NCBI GenBank assembly: GCA_945860255.1
Contig: CAMAQI010000007.1
Coordinates: 1-29,133, forward strand
DNA length: 29,133 bases
Direction of reading: 5' to 3'
Source of the DNA: Methylacidiphilum caldifontis
Lineage (GTDB): Bacteria; Verrucomicrobiota; Verrucomicrobiia; Methylacidiphilales; CAMAQI01
Shown here: piece after piece, positions 21,510 through 29,133 of the stretch
How the letters are laid out: every line of letters starts with the position of its first letter
Numbering within the stretch: the stretch's first letter is position 1
Program-made: the position numbers and the translations under genes
The notes under the pieces: generated by a model
Seen by the model: the letters and a program-made list of their open reading frames with translations, nothing else
Databases searched by the model: none
What the model was told of the DNA's origin: nothing

Positions 21510-23498
21510 TTATTCCTTTAAATAATCGATCAGCGGCATAAAGGCTGATTGCGTAATTTCTAGATCTGTTTTATGGAAATCGACCAAGGGAATCTCGAGC
21601 AGAGTCCAATAATCCTCCTCCCCTTTTTTGCCTTTGGCAAAGAGCAGGTAGCTTCCGGCAGGAAAGGCGCGATTTTCATGAATCTTCCCCCAATAGAACG
21701 TATTGTCTGCACGCAGATCAATCGCCATCCGAATATTCTTTTCGGGAAGTTCTAAGATTTGTTTATAATAGTAATCTAAGTAACTTTTCTCCTCATTCTG
21801 AGACTCTTTTAAATCGCGCTCTGCGTGGGCGAGTTCCTCTTTGAGGGGAGCGAGTTCTTGACCGGCTTCTAACGCTTTCATTTCTAAAACCTGAGCCTTT
21901 TCCTTGAAAGAAAGCACTTTTTCATTAATCTTCTCTTGATATTGATCAATGCGATCACGGATTCCTTCTTTTCCGTTTTCGGATTGTTTTTCTAATTCCC
22001 GCCATTTCTGAAGCTCTTTTTCAATCCAGGTCCGTTCCACAGAACTTTTGACGCTTTTAGGGGTATCGTAGAGCCCTAAACGAAAGGCATTTGCCCAAAC
22101 TTCTGGGGAACGCAAATCTCCGGGCTCCCACTTAATCTGAAGAACTTTCACCCGTTCTTGGACGCTTTTATGGAAGAGCTCCAGCTGACGATCGTACTCT
22201 TTTTCAATCACGAGTCCTTCTGTCTCCCAGATCCTTTTTTGATACGATTTCCCAGACTCCATCTGAAGATCGATCTCTTTTTGAACCGAGGCCCGTTCTT
22301 GATCGACTAATTTGACTCGCGATTCAATGGAGGAGAGATCCCCTTTGACGCGTCGAACAACGACTTCCCGATCTTTAATCTGATCTCGAACGGGCTGCAG
22401 TCGTTCCTTGTACTCACCCGCCAACACATGGACATCAGCACTAAAATTATTAACGATGTAGATTTTTTTATCGAGACGAAGACTGGAAAGGGAAAATTGG
22501 CCGACCAATTTTGTCTCTCGATAATGAAGGTAGTAGGCGTATCCGGCTCCGGCAATCGCGGAAGGGATGAGAATCCAAAGAATAATCCGGAGCCAGAGAG
22601 GAAACGGTTTTTTAGCTTTTGGCTCACTTGTGACAGACTCTGCCTTTACCCCTTTTTCCTCATAGCGTTTACGAGAAAGCAATCCAGGGGGTTGCTCCAG
22701 AGATTCTTTGGACGGAAGGGAGGCTGCTGAGGGCTCTGGTTTCTTCTTTTCCTCCTCTTTCTTCTCTACAGAAGGGAGCTGGTTCGATTTCACCAAAGGA
22801 CTCGGAGCCCCCGATTTAATAAAAGGCGGCAAGGGCTCGCTTGGGGGAGGAGTACTCTCTTTGGGCTTTTCGATTAATTCAGGGGAGATTTTAATCGTCG
22901 CAACCGTAGGAGTGGAGAGAGGGGCAGAAATTGAGGGAGGAGGGGAAACCTCTTTTTTTACAATCGGAATCGCAGAGGTTTCAACCAAAGGCAAAAGAAT
23001 CTCTGGCTTTTCATCCGAACGATCGCGCGCCACCCAAGGAAAGGCACTTTCCTCAACCTTTGGCTTTTCTTCGGCTTTGGGCTTTTCTTCAGAAAGGATC
23101 GGCTTCGGGGGAGCAGGAGTCGGAGTGACCTCCTCTTTTACGGGGGCTTTTGTGGGAGAAGCGACGGAGATGGGGATCGGCAAAGATTTCTCTGAGCTCT
23201 CTCCCGACTTTGTCTTCGGTTTAAACCAACCCCCTAATCTCTGGATGGAATCGCTTTTCAGTTCCGCTTTCGGAATCGAGATCGGCTTCGAAGGGGGTTT
23301 GGGAGCCGCTTTTGCTGGGGAGGGAACCGTAGGAATTTGAATCGCTTGAGTAATCTTCGTGACCTCACCCACCTTTTTCGGAAATTGAATGGAGATAGGA
23401 GCCGTCCCCTCACTAACCTTAGGGGCAACTGGGCTTCCCTCCTGCTTAGAAGTCGCAGGGACTGGCGGAGGGATTTTAATAGGATTTGATTCGCTCAT
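21510..23498 (-). CDS. Large Pro-rich single-pass membrane protein with a coiled-coil C-terminus
   Basis: 662 residues from the ATG at 23498, which forms an ATGA overlap with the preceding gene's stop; an upstream ATG at 23606 is open but would overlap that gene by 112 nt. Residues 1-300 are low-complexity, rich in Pro, Lys, Ser and Glu (PPP, KPKAEEKPKVEE). A TM helix follows at about 300-324 (LWLRIILWILIPSAIAGAGYAYYL). The rest is charged with long helical coiled-coil stretches (about 365-430 and 490-575), then a short possibly beta-rich end. No family is recognised. The layout (cytoplasmic Pro-rich arm, one TM, extracytoplasmic coiled coil) would fit an envelope-spanning or scaffolding role. 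Confidence 0.75.
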   Translation of the reverse strand: MSESNPIKIPPPVPATSKQEGSPVAPKVSEGTAPISIQFPKKVGEVTKITQAIQIPTVPSPAKAAPKPPSKPISIPKAELKSDSIQRLGGWFKPKTKSGESSEKSLPIPISVASPTKAPVKEEVTPTPAPPKPILSEEKPKAEEKPKVEESAFPWVARDRSDEKPEILLPLVETSAIPIVKKEVSPPPSISAPLSTPTVATIKISPELIEKPKESTPPPSEPLPPFIKSGAPSPLVKSNQLPSVEKKEEEKKKPEPSAASLPSKESLEQPPGLLSRKRYEEKGVKAESVTSEPKAKKPFPLWLRIILWILIPSAIAGAGYAYYLHYRETKLVGQFSLSSLRLDKKIYIVNNFSADVHVLAGEYKERLQPVRDQIKDREVVVRRVKGDLSSIESRVKLVDQERASVQKEIDLQMESGKSYQKRIWETEGLVIEKEYDRQLELFHKSVQERVKVLQIKWEPGDLRSPEVWANAFRLGLYDTPKSVKSSVERTWIEKELQKWRELEKQSENGKEGIRDRIDQYQEKINEKVLSFKEKAQVLEMKALEAGQELAPLKEELAHAERDLKESQNEEKSYLDYYYKQILELPEKNIRMAIDLRADNTFYWGKIHENRAFPAGSYLLFAKGKKGEEDYWTLLEIPLVDFHKTDLEITQSAFMPLIDYLKE

Positions 23499-24334
23499 CC
23501 GAGATTCCGTTCCGAGCCAATCATCACCGAGGATTGAAAACTTTTCAGTTTCCTCAACTGAAGCTTCCGATTCTTGTATTCTGAGAGACTCAAAACTTTT
23601 CTCCACTCAACACCACAGCGCCAAGTTTGTCGATTGGAATACTCAATGACTCGATCGATCGAGGGCTCCCAGCCCTCTTCCTGAAAAAACTTCTGCAGAA
23701 TCGCCCGAGATTGGGGATTCGGTTTTCCCTCAAAAAAGAACCACCCGGAACGGATCTCTGAGGTTGGAGTCAAAACGGTTTTTCCAGTAATCAGCCAATA
23801 CGGAGGTAAAGGAGATCTCTGTTGATGAGAGCCTAAAACAGGGGGCTGAATTTGTGAAAATAAGGAAAGCCGTTTCGAGAGTTTCTCACTGTTTTTAGAA
23901 AATTCCGCGGCGGCAAGCCAAACCGTCATCGGAATACAAAGCAGATCGATCTTTTTCTTTTCCAACGCACTTAATCCGTTCTCCAGCCCCTCAACCCCCC
24001 GATAGCGCTCTTGATTCCCAAAAACCGATTGAGCCACTCCAAAGCTCGCAATATCATCGACAGGAATCCCAATCGTCATTCCCCCTTGACGAGCGCGTGA
24101 ACTCGAAAAAATCTCTCGATAAATGGCTCTTAAATCTTTTTCCTCACAGGGGCCCCGGTTGGATTTCAATAAGCGATCCAACAACTGCTCCTCTCGATCG
24201 GGAGCAAAAATCGCTCCCCCGACGAGTTTTTTCTTTTGACCAATGACCGGAGCGAGAGTCAACCGCTCATTGAGCAGGCGAAGAATCTTCTGATCCAGTT
24301 GGTCGATCTGTAGGCGTAGTTTGTCGAGATTCAT
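23495..24334 (-). CDS. Chorismate mutase (AroQ type) with a diverged PheA-like C-terminal region
   Basis: 279 residues. The N-terminal 83 residues are a complete AroQ chorismate mutase: R7, R24, K35, R47, E48, S79 and Q83 match the active-site positions R11, R28, K39, R51, E52, S84 and Q88 of the E. coli enzyme. Residues 85-279 look like a shortened prephenate dehydratase (KIDLLCIPMTVWLA for the VVPxENS strand) followed by an ACT-like end, but the usual TRF catalytic motif is not seen and the region is about 80 residues shorter than a normal P-protein. It makes prephenate; dehydratase activity is doubtful. It overlaps scpB by 68 nt, and AGGA precedes the ATG by about 8 nt. Confidence 0.8.
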   Translation of the reverse strand: MNLDKLRLQIDQLDQKILRLLNERLTLAPVIGQKKKLVGGAIFAPDREEQLLDRLLKSNRGPCEEKDLRAIYREIFSSSRARQGGMTIGIPVDDIASFGVAQSVFGNQERYRGVEGLENGLSALEKKKIDLLCIPMTVWLAAAEFSKNSEKLSKRLSLFSQIQPPVLGSHQQRSPLPPYWLITGKTVLTPTSEIRSGWFFFEGKPNPQSRAILQKFFQEEGWEPSIDRVIEYSNRQTWRCGVEWRKVLSLSEYKNRKLQLRKLKSFQSSVMIGSERNLG

Positions 24335-24929
24335 GAGACTGTTCCTGAACTTGTTTTTCTTCCGTCACTTTTACGAGAACTCGACGGAGTTCGTCGATAT
24401 TCGGCAATTCATCCAATCCTCCAAGCCCAAAAATCTCTAAAAAGTCAGGGGTGGTCTCATACAAAACCGGTCGTCCGGGGGTTTCCGCTTTGCCTGCCGA
24501 CCGAACCATCCCTCGCTCTAAAAGAGTGTCCAAAACACCATCAACCGCCACCCCGCGCACCGATTCCATCTCGGCACGAGTCGTCGGTTGTCGGTAAGCG
24601 ATCACCGCTAAGGTCTCTAAGGCGGAGGCACTTAATTTAAAAGACCGCGGCTCATCAAAAAGTTGTCGGACCCAATTCGCCGTATCCGGATGAGTTGTAT
24701 AACGATAGCCGCCCCCCACCTCTTGAAGTTGAAGACCCTTATCGGCTGTCTCCGCTTTAATCTGCTGAATGACCTCGACGACCTCCGACTCCTTCGTCTC
24801 TTGCAGCGACTCTGTCTCTGGCAATGGGGTCGCCTTGGCTGCTTTTTTAAGCAGATTGACGATCTGCCGTTCGGAAAGTGGCTTTGAGCTGGCGAATAGG
24901 ATCGCCTCGATGATTCCCTTCAGGTTCAT
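24267..24929 (-). CDS. scpB: Segregation and condensation protein B
   Basis: 220 residues from the ATG at 24929 (a TTG at 24947 is less likely). It partners ScpA and SMC in chromosome condensation. The sequence shows the two winged-helix domains: MNLKGIIEAILFASSKPLSERQIVNLL and LSASALETLAVIAYRQPTTRAEMESVRGVAVDGVLDTLLERGMV, then GRPVLYETTPDFLEIFGL. A C-terminal tail (from about 185) is polar and disordered. It follows scpA by 40 nt. Confidence 0.94.
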   Translation of the reverse strand: MNLKGIIEAILFASSKPLSERQIVNLLKKAAKATPLPETESLQETKESEVVEVIQQIKAETADKGLQLQEVGGGYRYTTHPDTANWVRQLFDEPRSFKLSASALETLAVIAYRQPTTRAEMESVRGVAVDGVLDTLLERGMVRSAGKAETPGRPVLYETTPDFLEIFGLGGLDELPNIDELRRVLVKVTEEKQVQEQSHESRQTTPTDRPTGSEDSSPAQ

Positions 24930-24969
24930 AATATCTTCTTTTTTCAATAGTCTCGTTCAGTTTAAAAAA

Positions 24970-25908
24970 TTACGCTCCCTCTTGCGATTCCTCGGAACTC
25001 TCTGGATTTTGCTCTGCCTCAGCCGATTCCTCTTCCACAACAGGATCTAAAAATTCCTCTTCAAGATCTCCCTCTTGATCAAGAGCGGTTCCAAACGTTG
25101 AGGAACGAGGAACTTCCGCGATCTCTTCGGATTTCTCCTCTTGATGCACGGGGGCATTCGGGTCTCTTGGTTTGACGGTGATCTCTGCAAACTCCCCCTC
25201 TTGATGCACGGAAATCTCGCATTGCTTCAGCAGTTCCAATAAAGCGAGGAAGGTCACGACCACCTCAAAGCGGGAGGCCGCCTCGGCAAAAAGCTGTGAA
25301 AAGGGGGTTTGATCCTGAAAGGTCACGAGCTTCCGGATAAAATCCATCTTCTCACTGACCGTAAACTTCTCATCAAAGTATTTACTGGAATCAGGGGCTT
25401 GGCGCAGCTTCGAAAGCACTCGATTCAAGGCATCCATCAACTCCAAGGCCCCTACCCCTCCTTTGCGAGGAGTCGGGGCATTATTCCAAGCATCGTTCCA
25501 TTGAAAATGACCGCGAAGATAGATCTTATCTCGATATTCCAACCGTGAATCTAAATGCGTCGCCGCCTCTTTAAATTTTTTGTATTCGACCAACTGCCGA
25601 ATCAGCTCCCAACGAGGATCTTGAAGCTCTTCATCCTCCTCAAAAAGAGGGGCCTGCTCGCTTTTTGGAATCAAGGTTCGACTTTTAATATAAACCAAAG
25701 TCGCCGCCACCACGAGAAACTCCCCTGCGACCTCGAGATCCATCTGCTGCATCAGCTCGATATATTTGAGATACTGCTGCGTCACGCGCTCGATCGGGAT
25801 ATTATAAATATCCACTTCCTCCTGCTTCACTAAATAGAGAAGCAGATCCAAAGGTCCCTCAAAGGTCGGGAGCTGGACACGGAGTTCATTTGACGTCAGT
25901 TCGCTCAT
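24970..25908 (-). CDS. scpA: Segregation and condensation protein A
   Basis: 312 residues from the ATG at 25908 (MSELTSNELRVQL); a GTG at 25971 would add 21. It is the kleisin subunit bridging the SMC heads. FEGPLDLLLYLVKQEEVDIYNIPI (16-39) is the diagnostic N-terminal SMC-binding block; VAATLVYIKSRTLIP follows. The last 60-70 residues form an unusually long acidic tail (EEEFLDPVVEEESAEAEQ) beyond the winged-helix domain. First gene of the scpA-scpB-chorismate mutase cluster. Confidence 0.94.
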   Translation of the reverse strand: MSELTSNELRVQLPTFEGPLDLLLYLVKQEEVDIYNIPIERVTQQYLKYIELMQQMDLEVAGEFLVVAATLVYIKSRTLIPKSEQAPLFEEDEELQDPRWELIRQLVEYKKFKEAATHLDSRLEYRDKIYLRGHFQWNDAWNNAPTPRKGGVGALELMDALNRVLSKLRQAPDSSKYFDEKFTVSEKMDFIRKLVTFQDQTPFSQLFAEAASRFEVVVTFLALLELLKQCEISVHQEGEFAEITVKPRDPNAPVHQEEKSEEIAEVPRSSTFGTALDQEGDLEEEFLDPVVEEESAEAEQNPESSEESQEGA

Positions 25909-25958
25909 AAAGAGGTCAGATCTTGCGGATTCCCTCAGAGGTTTCAATATGAAAATCG

Positions 25959-25974
25959 ACGCACAGAACACAAA
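25959..25974 (+). repeat. Partial CGCAAAGAACACAAA-type repeat
   Basis: ACGCACAGAACACAAA in the divergent gap between scpA and the toxin-antitoxin genes resembles one end of the repeats at 5263 and 7621; a short, decayed fragment. Confidence 0.4.
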
Positions 25975-26028
25975 TTGCTTTTTGTGAAAGTCGGTAATGG
26001 AAAGTTTTATTTATAATAATTCAAGAAC

Positions 26029-26058
26029 TTGACAAAGTTATGATCTGTATTACAATAC
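26029..26058 (+). promoter_or_regulatory. Promoter and probable operator of the toxin-antitoxin operon
   Basis: TTGACA (26029-26034), a 16-nt spacer and TACAAT (26051-26056) make a near-consensus sigma-70 promoter. The palindrome GTAT-TACA-ATAC (26047-26058) covers the -10 box and is a plausible operator for the RHH antitoxin's autoregulation. AAGGAA stands 5 nt before the antitoxin ATG. Confidence 0.65.
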
Positions 26059-26075
26059 TGTCATACAAGGAACTT

Positions 26076-26324
26076 ATGCTTACCGTACGACTCCCTGATA
26101 AATTAGAAAAAGAACTTGAAATCGTTACGAAAACCCGACATTCCACGAAGTCGGCAGTTATCATCACTGCTCTCAGTGAATACTTAGCTCGTTTTAGCCA
26201 ACAAAAAAGTCCCTACGAGCTCGGGAAACACCTGTTTGGAAAACATTCTTTAGGAACTCCAGACCTATCCTCCATGACAAAAGTAAGATACTTGGAAAAT
26301 CTTCATGCGAAGCACAATCATTGA
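26076..26324 (+). CDS. Ribbon-helix-helix antitoxin
   Basis: 82 residues from the ATG at 26076, after AAGGAA. The MLTVRLPDKLEKELEIVTKTRHSTKSAVIITALSEYL stretch is the usual beta-strand plus two helices of RHH DNA-binding proteins; the strand should insert into the major groove of the operator. The C-terminal half (YELGKHLFGKH...SSMTKVRYLENLHAKH) is expected to wrap the toxin. It overlaps the PIN gene by 20 nt. An alternative start at 26040 lies inside the promoter and is rejected. Confidence 0.85.
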   Translation: MLTVRLPDKLEKELEIVTKTRHSTKSAVIITALSEYLARFSQQKSPYELGKHLFGKHSLGTPDLSSMTKVRYLENLHAKHNH

Positions 26325-26742
26325 TGCAGGTCCATTGATCGCTCTCTTTGCAAGCGACGATCACCACCATCGAGAGATCACCGCTTTTTTAAAAGGCTAT
26401 ATCGGTGAGTTGATAACAACTTGGCCTGTGATTACTGAAACCACCCATCTACTTTCAAAAAACCACCAACTTCAAACTGCTTTTTTAGAATGGATAAGAC
26501 TCGGGGGACTTAGGGTCATAGACATTAAAATATCGAGCCTCGATCGAATCATTGAGTTATCGAAAAAATATAAAGATATACCGATGGACTTGGCGGATGC
26601 AACCCTTGTGGTGCTTGCGGAAGAAAATAGAATATCAGATATTATTTCCATCGACTCGGATTATGATATTTACCGTATCTTTAAAAAAGAGCGATTCAAT
26701 AACCTTTACCGAAAATTTCTCACCTCAAGAAAAAGAGGATAA
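26305..26742 (+). CDS. PIN-domain ribonuclease toxin (VapC-like)
   Basis: 145 residues. The PIN acidic residues are D7 (IIDAGPLIALF), E45 (VITETTHLL), D98 (MDLADATLV) and D117 with D119 near the end (IISIDSDYDIYR). VapC-type enzymes cleave RNA, often tRNA or rRNA, when released from the antitoxin. The gene begins 20 nt before the end of the RHH gene, so the pair is co-translated. No sign of inactivation. Confidence 0.87.
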   Translation: MRSTIIDAGPLIALFASDDHHHREITAFLKGYIGELITTWPVITETTHLLSKNHQLQTAFLEWIRLGGLRVIDIKISSLDRIIELSKKYKDIPMDLADATLVVLAEENRISDIISIDSDYDIYRIFKKERFNNLYRKFLTSRKRG

Positions 26743-26771
26743 TGACGGAATCCCGCCTCGGATAGTGATGA

Positions 26772-28391
26772 CTACTCCTGAGTCCAATCGACCTGAAACC
26801 GACGTCGCCCTTGCTTCCCGATCAACTCCATGACGGCTTGGCTCTTCACGGGATCATAGGTCAAATCGAAGGTTCCAGAGCGATAGTCAAAGGTCTTAAA
26901 GGCCTCTAAGCCGATGGTCGCCAACTGTTTCTTCAAAGGACTCCAGGCCTCGGGAAGTTTTTGCAATACCTCATCAATCGCCGGAATGACCATCTGACCT
27001 CCCCCCGTGAGCCAGATCTTTGCGGTCGATTTCTCGAATACCGTCGATTTCGCCGCAGCACGGACCTCAATATTCATCGTTCCGGTCATCCGAAAATGAT
27101 CCTCGGCTAATTTCTCAAAAGGCTCCTTCACCTGAAGTCCTTTGCCATTGAGCGTGGCGGTCCAAGGAAATCCCGGTTTAAAATAGATCGAACAGTCACC
27201 ATTTAAATAACCGCCGTAGGCCCTTCCTCCGATCTTTCCAAATACTCCCCGAGAGTCAAATGTCACGGAGATCCACGGCTCGGTTATCAAAAGCTTCTTC
27301 CATTCGATCGTCTCCGCCTTTAAACTAATCACCTGATTGATCACACTCTCCTCGGTCACCGGAAGCCCGAATTCGATACGCCCATCAAACTGATTAATCT
27401 TCAATCCATAGGAAGGATAATATTGATCTCCTTTCACAACTTCAAACTGATTGCGTTTGAAGATCTCTCCGAATTGATCGGTCCTGACGTTTTCAATATT
27501 TTTACTAATCAATAACGGGATCTTGAGTCCTGGGTTTCCGAATCCGTTAATCGTAATTCCTGCGGATTCAATTTCTAAGCGCTGGATGATCCAAGGAGTC
27601 GAAGGATCACTTTTTTGATCGGCCTGGAACTTCTCCAAATACCAAAAGAGGTCGGGGCCGATATAAATCGTCGGTTTTTTAATGCGTAATTTCTGGATTC
27701 GATTTTGGGCAAGCTCTTGAAAGGTAAAGTCGATCTCAAAAGCCTCAACTCCTAATACAGGAGAGGTTGCATCGACTGGAGAATAAAGGATAAAATCGGA
27801 GGAGATTAAATGCTGTAACGTCTGTGCCGCCTTACTTTCCGGATTGCCGATCTGAAAGTTTTCAACGATCAGAGGGGTAACACGACCAAGGGGTATATTC
27901 AAATGAACCCCTGGAGCCATGTTTTCAAGAAAGAGATAGCCCCGTTTAATCTCGATCCTCTCGATCGACAGCTGCATCAGATCCGATTTCTTTTCTGGGC
28001 TCTCCGATTTTGGAAAAGCCTTCGCCAATTTTGCGGTTCGAATCTGGGGGGCTTCAAGCTTGAGCGATTGAATTTTCCCGTGAAGGAGTAATTCTCTCCA
28101 CTCCCAATCTAATTCCATCGACTCGATCCCTGCAAACTCATCGAGTGCAATCCCCTTTAATCGTAACGAGGAAAAGGAGCTCCACTCCCCCCCTTGCTTC
28201 ACCTCCAGAGAAAAAGGCAGAAAAGGGGCCACGGCCTGAATCAGATGCAGGGGATTCGAGATCCACCAAAAAAAGAGCCCCAGAACAGCGACGGGGGGAA
28301 GAAGAAAATGCTTACGACCATAAAGAGCACGAAGAGCTCTTGCTGCAGAAGAATGCATCCAACGAGTCATTCGTAAGAAAAAGGGATTCAT
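26772..28391 (-). CDS. AsmA-like envelope protein
   Basis: 539 residues. A TM helix at about 29-46 (HFLLPPVAVLGLFFWWIS) would anchor the protein at the inner membrane. The long remainder is beta-rich, with many repeated strand pairs such as SLRLKGIAL, SLKLEAPQIR, RLEIESAGITING and ITVTFDSRG-like segments, a layout seen in AsmA/YhdP/TamB-type proteins that carry phospholipid between membranes. The family assignment rests on overall shape, not on a named motif. Starts at 28391, 28370 or 28358 are all possible. Single gene, not obviously in an operon. Confidence 0.65.
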   Translation of the reverse strand: MNPFFLRMTRWMHSSAARALRALYGRKHFLLPPVAVLGLFFWWISNPLHLIQAVAPFLPFSLEVKQGGEWSSFSSLRLKGIALDEFAGIESMELDWEWRELLLHGKIQSLKLEAPQIRTAKLAKAFPKSESPEKKSDLMQLSIERIEIKRGYLFLENMAPGVHLNIPLGRVTPLIVENFQIGNPESKAAQTLQHLISSDFILYSPVDATSPVLGVEAFEIDFTFQELAQNRIQKLRIKKPTIYIGPDLFWYLEKFQADQKSDPSTPWIIQRLEIESAGITINGFGNPGLKIPLLISKNIENVRTDQFGEIFKRNQFEVVKGDQYYPSYGLKINQFDGRIEFGLPVTEESVINQVISLKAETIEWKKLLITEPWISVTFDSRGVFGKIGGRAYGGYLNGDCSIYFKPGFPWTATLNGKGLQVKEPFEKLAEDHFRMTGTMNIEVRAAAKSTVFEKSTAKIWLTGGGQMVIPAIDEVLQKLPEAWSPLKKQLATIGLEAFKTFDYRSGTFDLTYDPVKSQAVMELIGKQGRRRFQVDWTQE

Positions 28392-28462
28392 GGAAGATTA
28401 AAGCAAAATACAGGTTTAATGGGGAAATCAAGAAAGTAACCCAAAAACCGCAGGAGAATTTA

Positions 28463-28491
28463 GCCTCAGAGAACGCAGAGAACTCAAAAAA
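28463..28491 (+). repeat. CGCAAAGAACACAAA-type repeat, single
   Basis: GCCTCAGAGAACGCAGAGAA, then CTCAAAAAAT; close to the 7621-7650 arm in sequence and orientation, with no inverted partner nearby. Confidence 0.65.
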
Positions 28492-28541
28492 TACAGTGAA
28501 CTCTTAAGAAAAGGATCGCAAAGCGAAAAGCCCACAACGCT

Positions 28542-28584
28542 GGAAGCGGAAATAATTTTGGTACGGAAGGCGGAGGGGGTACAA
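28542..28584 (+). repeat. 43-nt GGTAC-containing dispersed element, copy 2
   Basis: Matches 16282-16324 at about 34 of 43 positions, with conserved TAATTTTGGTAC and GGGGGTACAA. Same orientation and the same surroundings of other repeats. Confidence 0.7.
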
Positions 28585-28831
28585 CTTCGCAGAAAAACAG
28601 CAAAATCAAAATCTCGAAAACAAGGAGTGTTAATCAGTGAAGATATGAGGTTAAAAACTGTCTTTAAATATCCTGTGAATCCTGCCCATCCCTGTTAAAC
28701 TTGTCTTTCCTTGGCGGTTTTAGTGTTCCTTGGCGCTTCGTAATCCTGACTTTAAATTCATTCTCTCATAAAACGAAATTTCTCTTTTCCCTCTCTTGAA
28801 AAACACTTAGCGTACCCTTTCATTTCAACAA

Positions 28832-28905
28832 GCACCCGTAGCTCAACTGGATAGAGTGTTGGCCTCCGAAGCCGAAGGTTTTGGGTTCGAATCCCAACGG
28901 GTGCA
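28832..28905 (+). tRNA. tRNA-Arg (anticodon CCG)
   Basis: A complete cloverleaf: acceptor GCACCCG/CGGGTGC, D-stem GCTC/GAGT, anticodon stem TTGGC/GCCGA with loop CTCCGAA (anticodon CCG at 28866-28868, reads CGG), T-stem TTGGG/CCCAA with TTCGAAT loop. The discriminator is A at 28905, and CCA is not encoded. Confidence 0.96.
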
Positions 28906-28960
28906 TTTGATCCTAGAAAAGGCCGTTGGAACCATGCGAACCCCGATAAAATAGCATGTG

Positions 28961-29085
28961 CGTCAACTTAAGGAATCAATTCAGAGGCATTTTTCTCACG
29001 CATCCTCCTTCGCTTGAGCTATGGCGGACGAAGACGGCGCAACGAACGCAACGTGGAAAATGCAACAACTTACTGAGGTGATTCC
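28961..29085. repeat. CGTCAACTTAAG repeat (copy 4) leading into an imperfect inverted repeat
   Basis: The 12-mer at 28961-28972 leads into GGAATCAATTCAGAGGCATT, then TTTCTCACG (28972-29000), whose complement reappears at 29052-29085 as CGTGGAAAATGCA...ACTGAGGTGATTCC with a 5-nt difference in length. Inside lies CTTCGCTTGAGCTATGGCGG and CGAAG, a smaller palindromic motif. No gene. Confidence 0.55.
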
Positions 29086-29133
29086 CTCTGTTTCCTCCTT
29101 CGTCGGAAAACACCTTCGGAGAATCTCTCCCAT

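Larger units (their letters stand above)
28392..28831. other. Gene-free gap with several dispersed repeats
   Basis: Holds a CAGAGAACGCAGAGAACTCA-type repeat (28463-28491), the second 43-nt GGTAC element (28542-28584) and TTGGCGGTTTTAGTGTTCCT, then TGGCGCTTCG (28717-28739). No gene seen. Confidence 0.65.

Noticed and set aside
22708..23340. 210-codon plus-strand open frame
   Set aside because: It mirrors the Pro/Ser-rich coding region of the minus-strand gene; its Gly/Ser-rich composition is the usual shadow of that bias.
21510..23606. Upstream ATG at 23606 for the Pro-rich membrane protein
   Set aside because: It would overlap the chorismate mutase gene by 112 nt. The ATG at 23498 forms a 4-nt ATGA overlap, and the extra 36 residues are the other frame of the mutase gene.
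24970..25971. GTG start at 25971 for ScpA
   Set aside because: The 21 extra residues run into a repeat fragment (25959-25974) and are not like any ScpA N-terminus; the ATG at 25908 starts the normal protein.
28145..28507. 120-codon plus-strand frame at the start of the AsmA-like gene
   Set aside because: Mostly antisense to the AsmA-like coding region, then reads through a dispersed repeat; no ribosome binding site.
28906..29133. Integration site (att) next to tRNA-Arg
   Set aside because: No repeat of the tRNA 3' end and no integrase were seen within the window.

Overview
The window is about 29.1 kb of a Gram-negative, heterotrophic bacterial chromosome. Signal peptides, ExoD- and AsmA-like envelope proteins, GTP-dependent PEP carboxykinase, branched-chain amino acid synthesis, fatty-acid initiation genes and ScpAB all fit. 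The GxxExxY gene together with a very high density of short dispersed intergenic repeats suggests a PVC-type (Verrucomicrobia, Lentisphaerae or Omnitrophica-like) lineage. That placement is an inference, not something the sequence proves.

Layout. 1-174: end of an unrecognised plus-strand gene. 583-3262 (minus): a substrate-binding protein, a hybrid-less histidine kinase and a lone receiver protein joined by 4-nt stop/start overlaps. 3405-5195 (plus): pckG. 5484-7266 (minus): two exported proteins of unknown role. 7345-8144: a GxxExxY gene bounded by inverted repeats, with a truncated second copy beside it. 8242-10267 (minus): an ExoD-family membrane protein and a GT4 glycosyltransferase. 10351-12220 (plus): a compact three-gene operon with a DUF6036-like nucleotidyltransferase and an adenylate-kinase-like/deoxyribosyltransferase-like protein. 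12597-15900 (minus): ilvN-ilvC-leuA, preceded by a transcription attenuator whose 13-residue leader peptide reads MFSVGNLLLVAVL. 16515-20192 (minus): DUF177 (yceD)-rpmF-plsX-fabH-tsaC. 20629-25908 (minus): scpA-scpB, a chorismate mutase with a diverged PheA-like tail, a large Pro-rich membrane coiled-coil protein, and prmA. 26076-26742 (plus): a ribbon-helix-helix/PIN toxin-antitoxin pair with a clear promoter. 26772-28391 (minus): an AsmA-like protein. 28832-28905 (plus): tRNA-Arg(CCG).

The gaps between genes are unusually full of structure. Several families of short repeats recur. Most are built from three degenerate units about 9-10 nt apart, and several sit as inverted pairs enclosing 60-90 nt. 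One such pair flanks the GxxExxY gene, so the gene-free pairs may be miniature derivatives of a GxxExxY-linked mobile unit. A second family contains a perfect 12-mer, CGTCAACTTAAG, four times. A third is a 43-nt GGTAC-containing element present twice.

The points most worth a second look are the GxxExxY/inverted-repeat unit, the ilv leader-peptide attenuator placed before ilvN rather than ilvB, the three-gene nucleotidyltransferase operon, and the long hairpins at 12333-12537 and 14228-14312.
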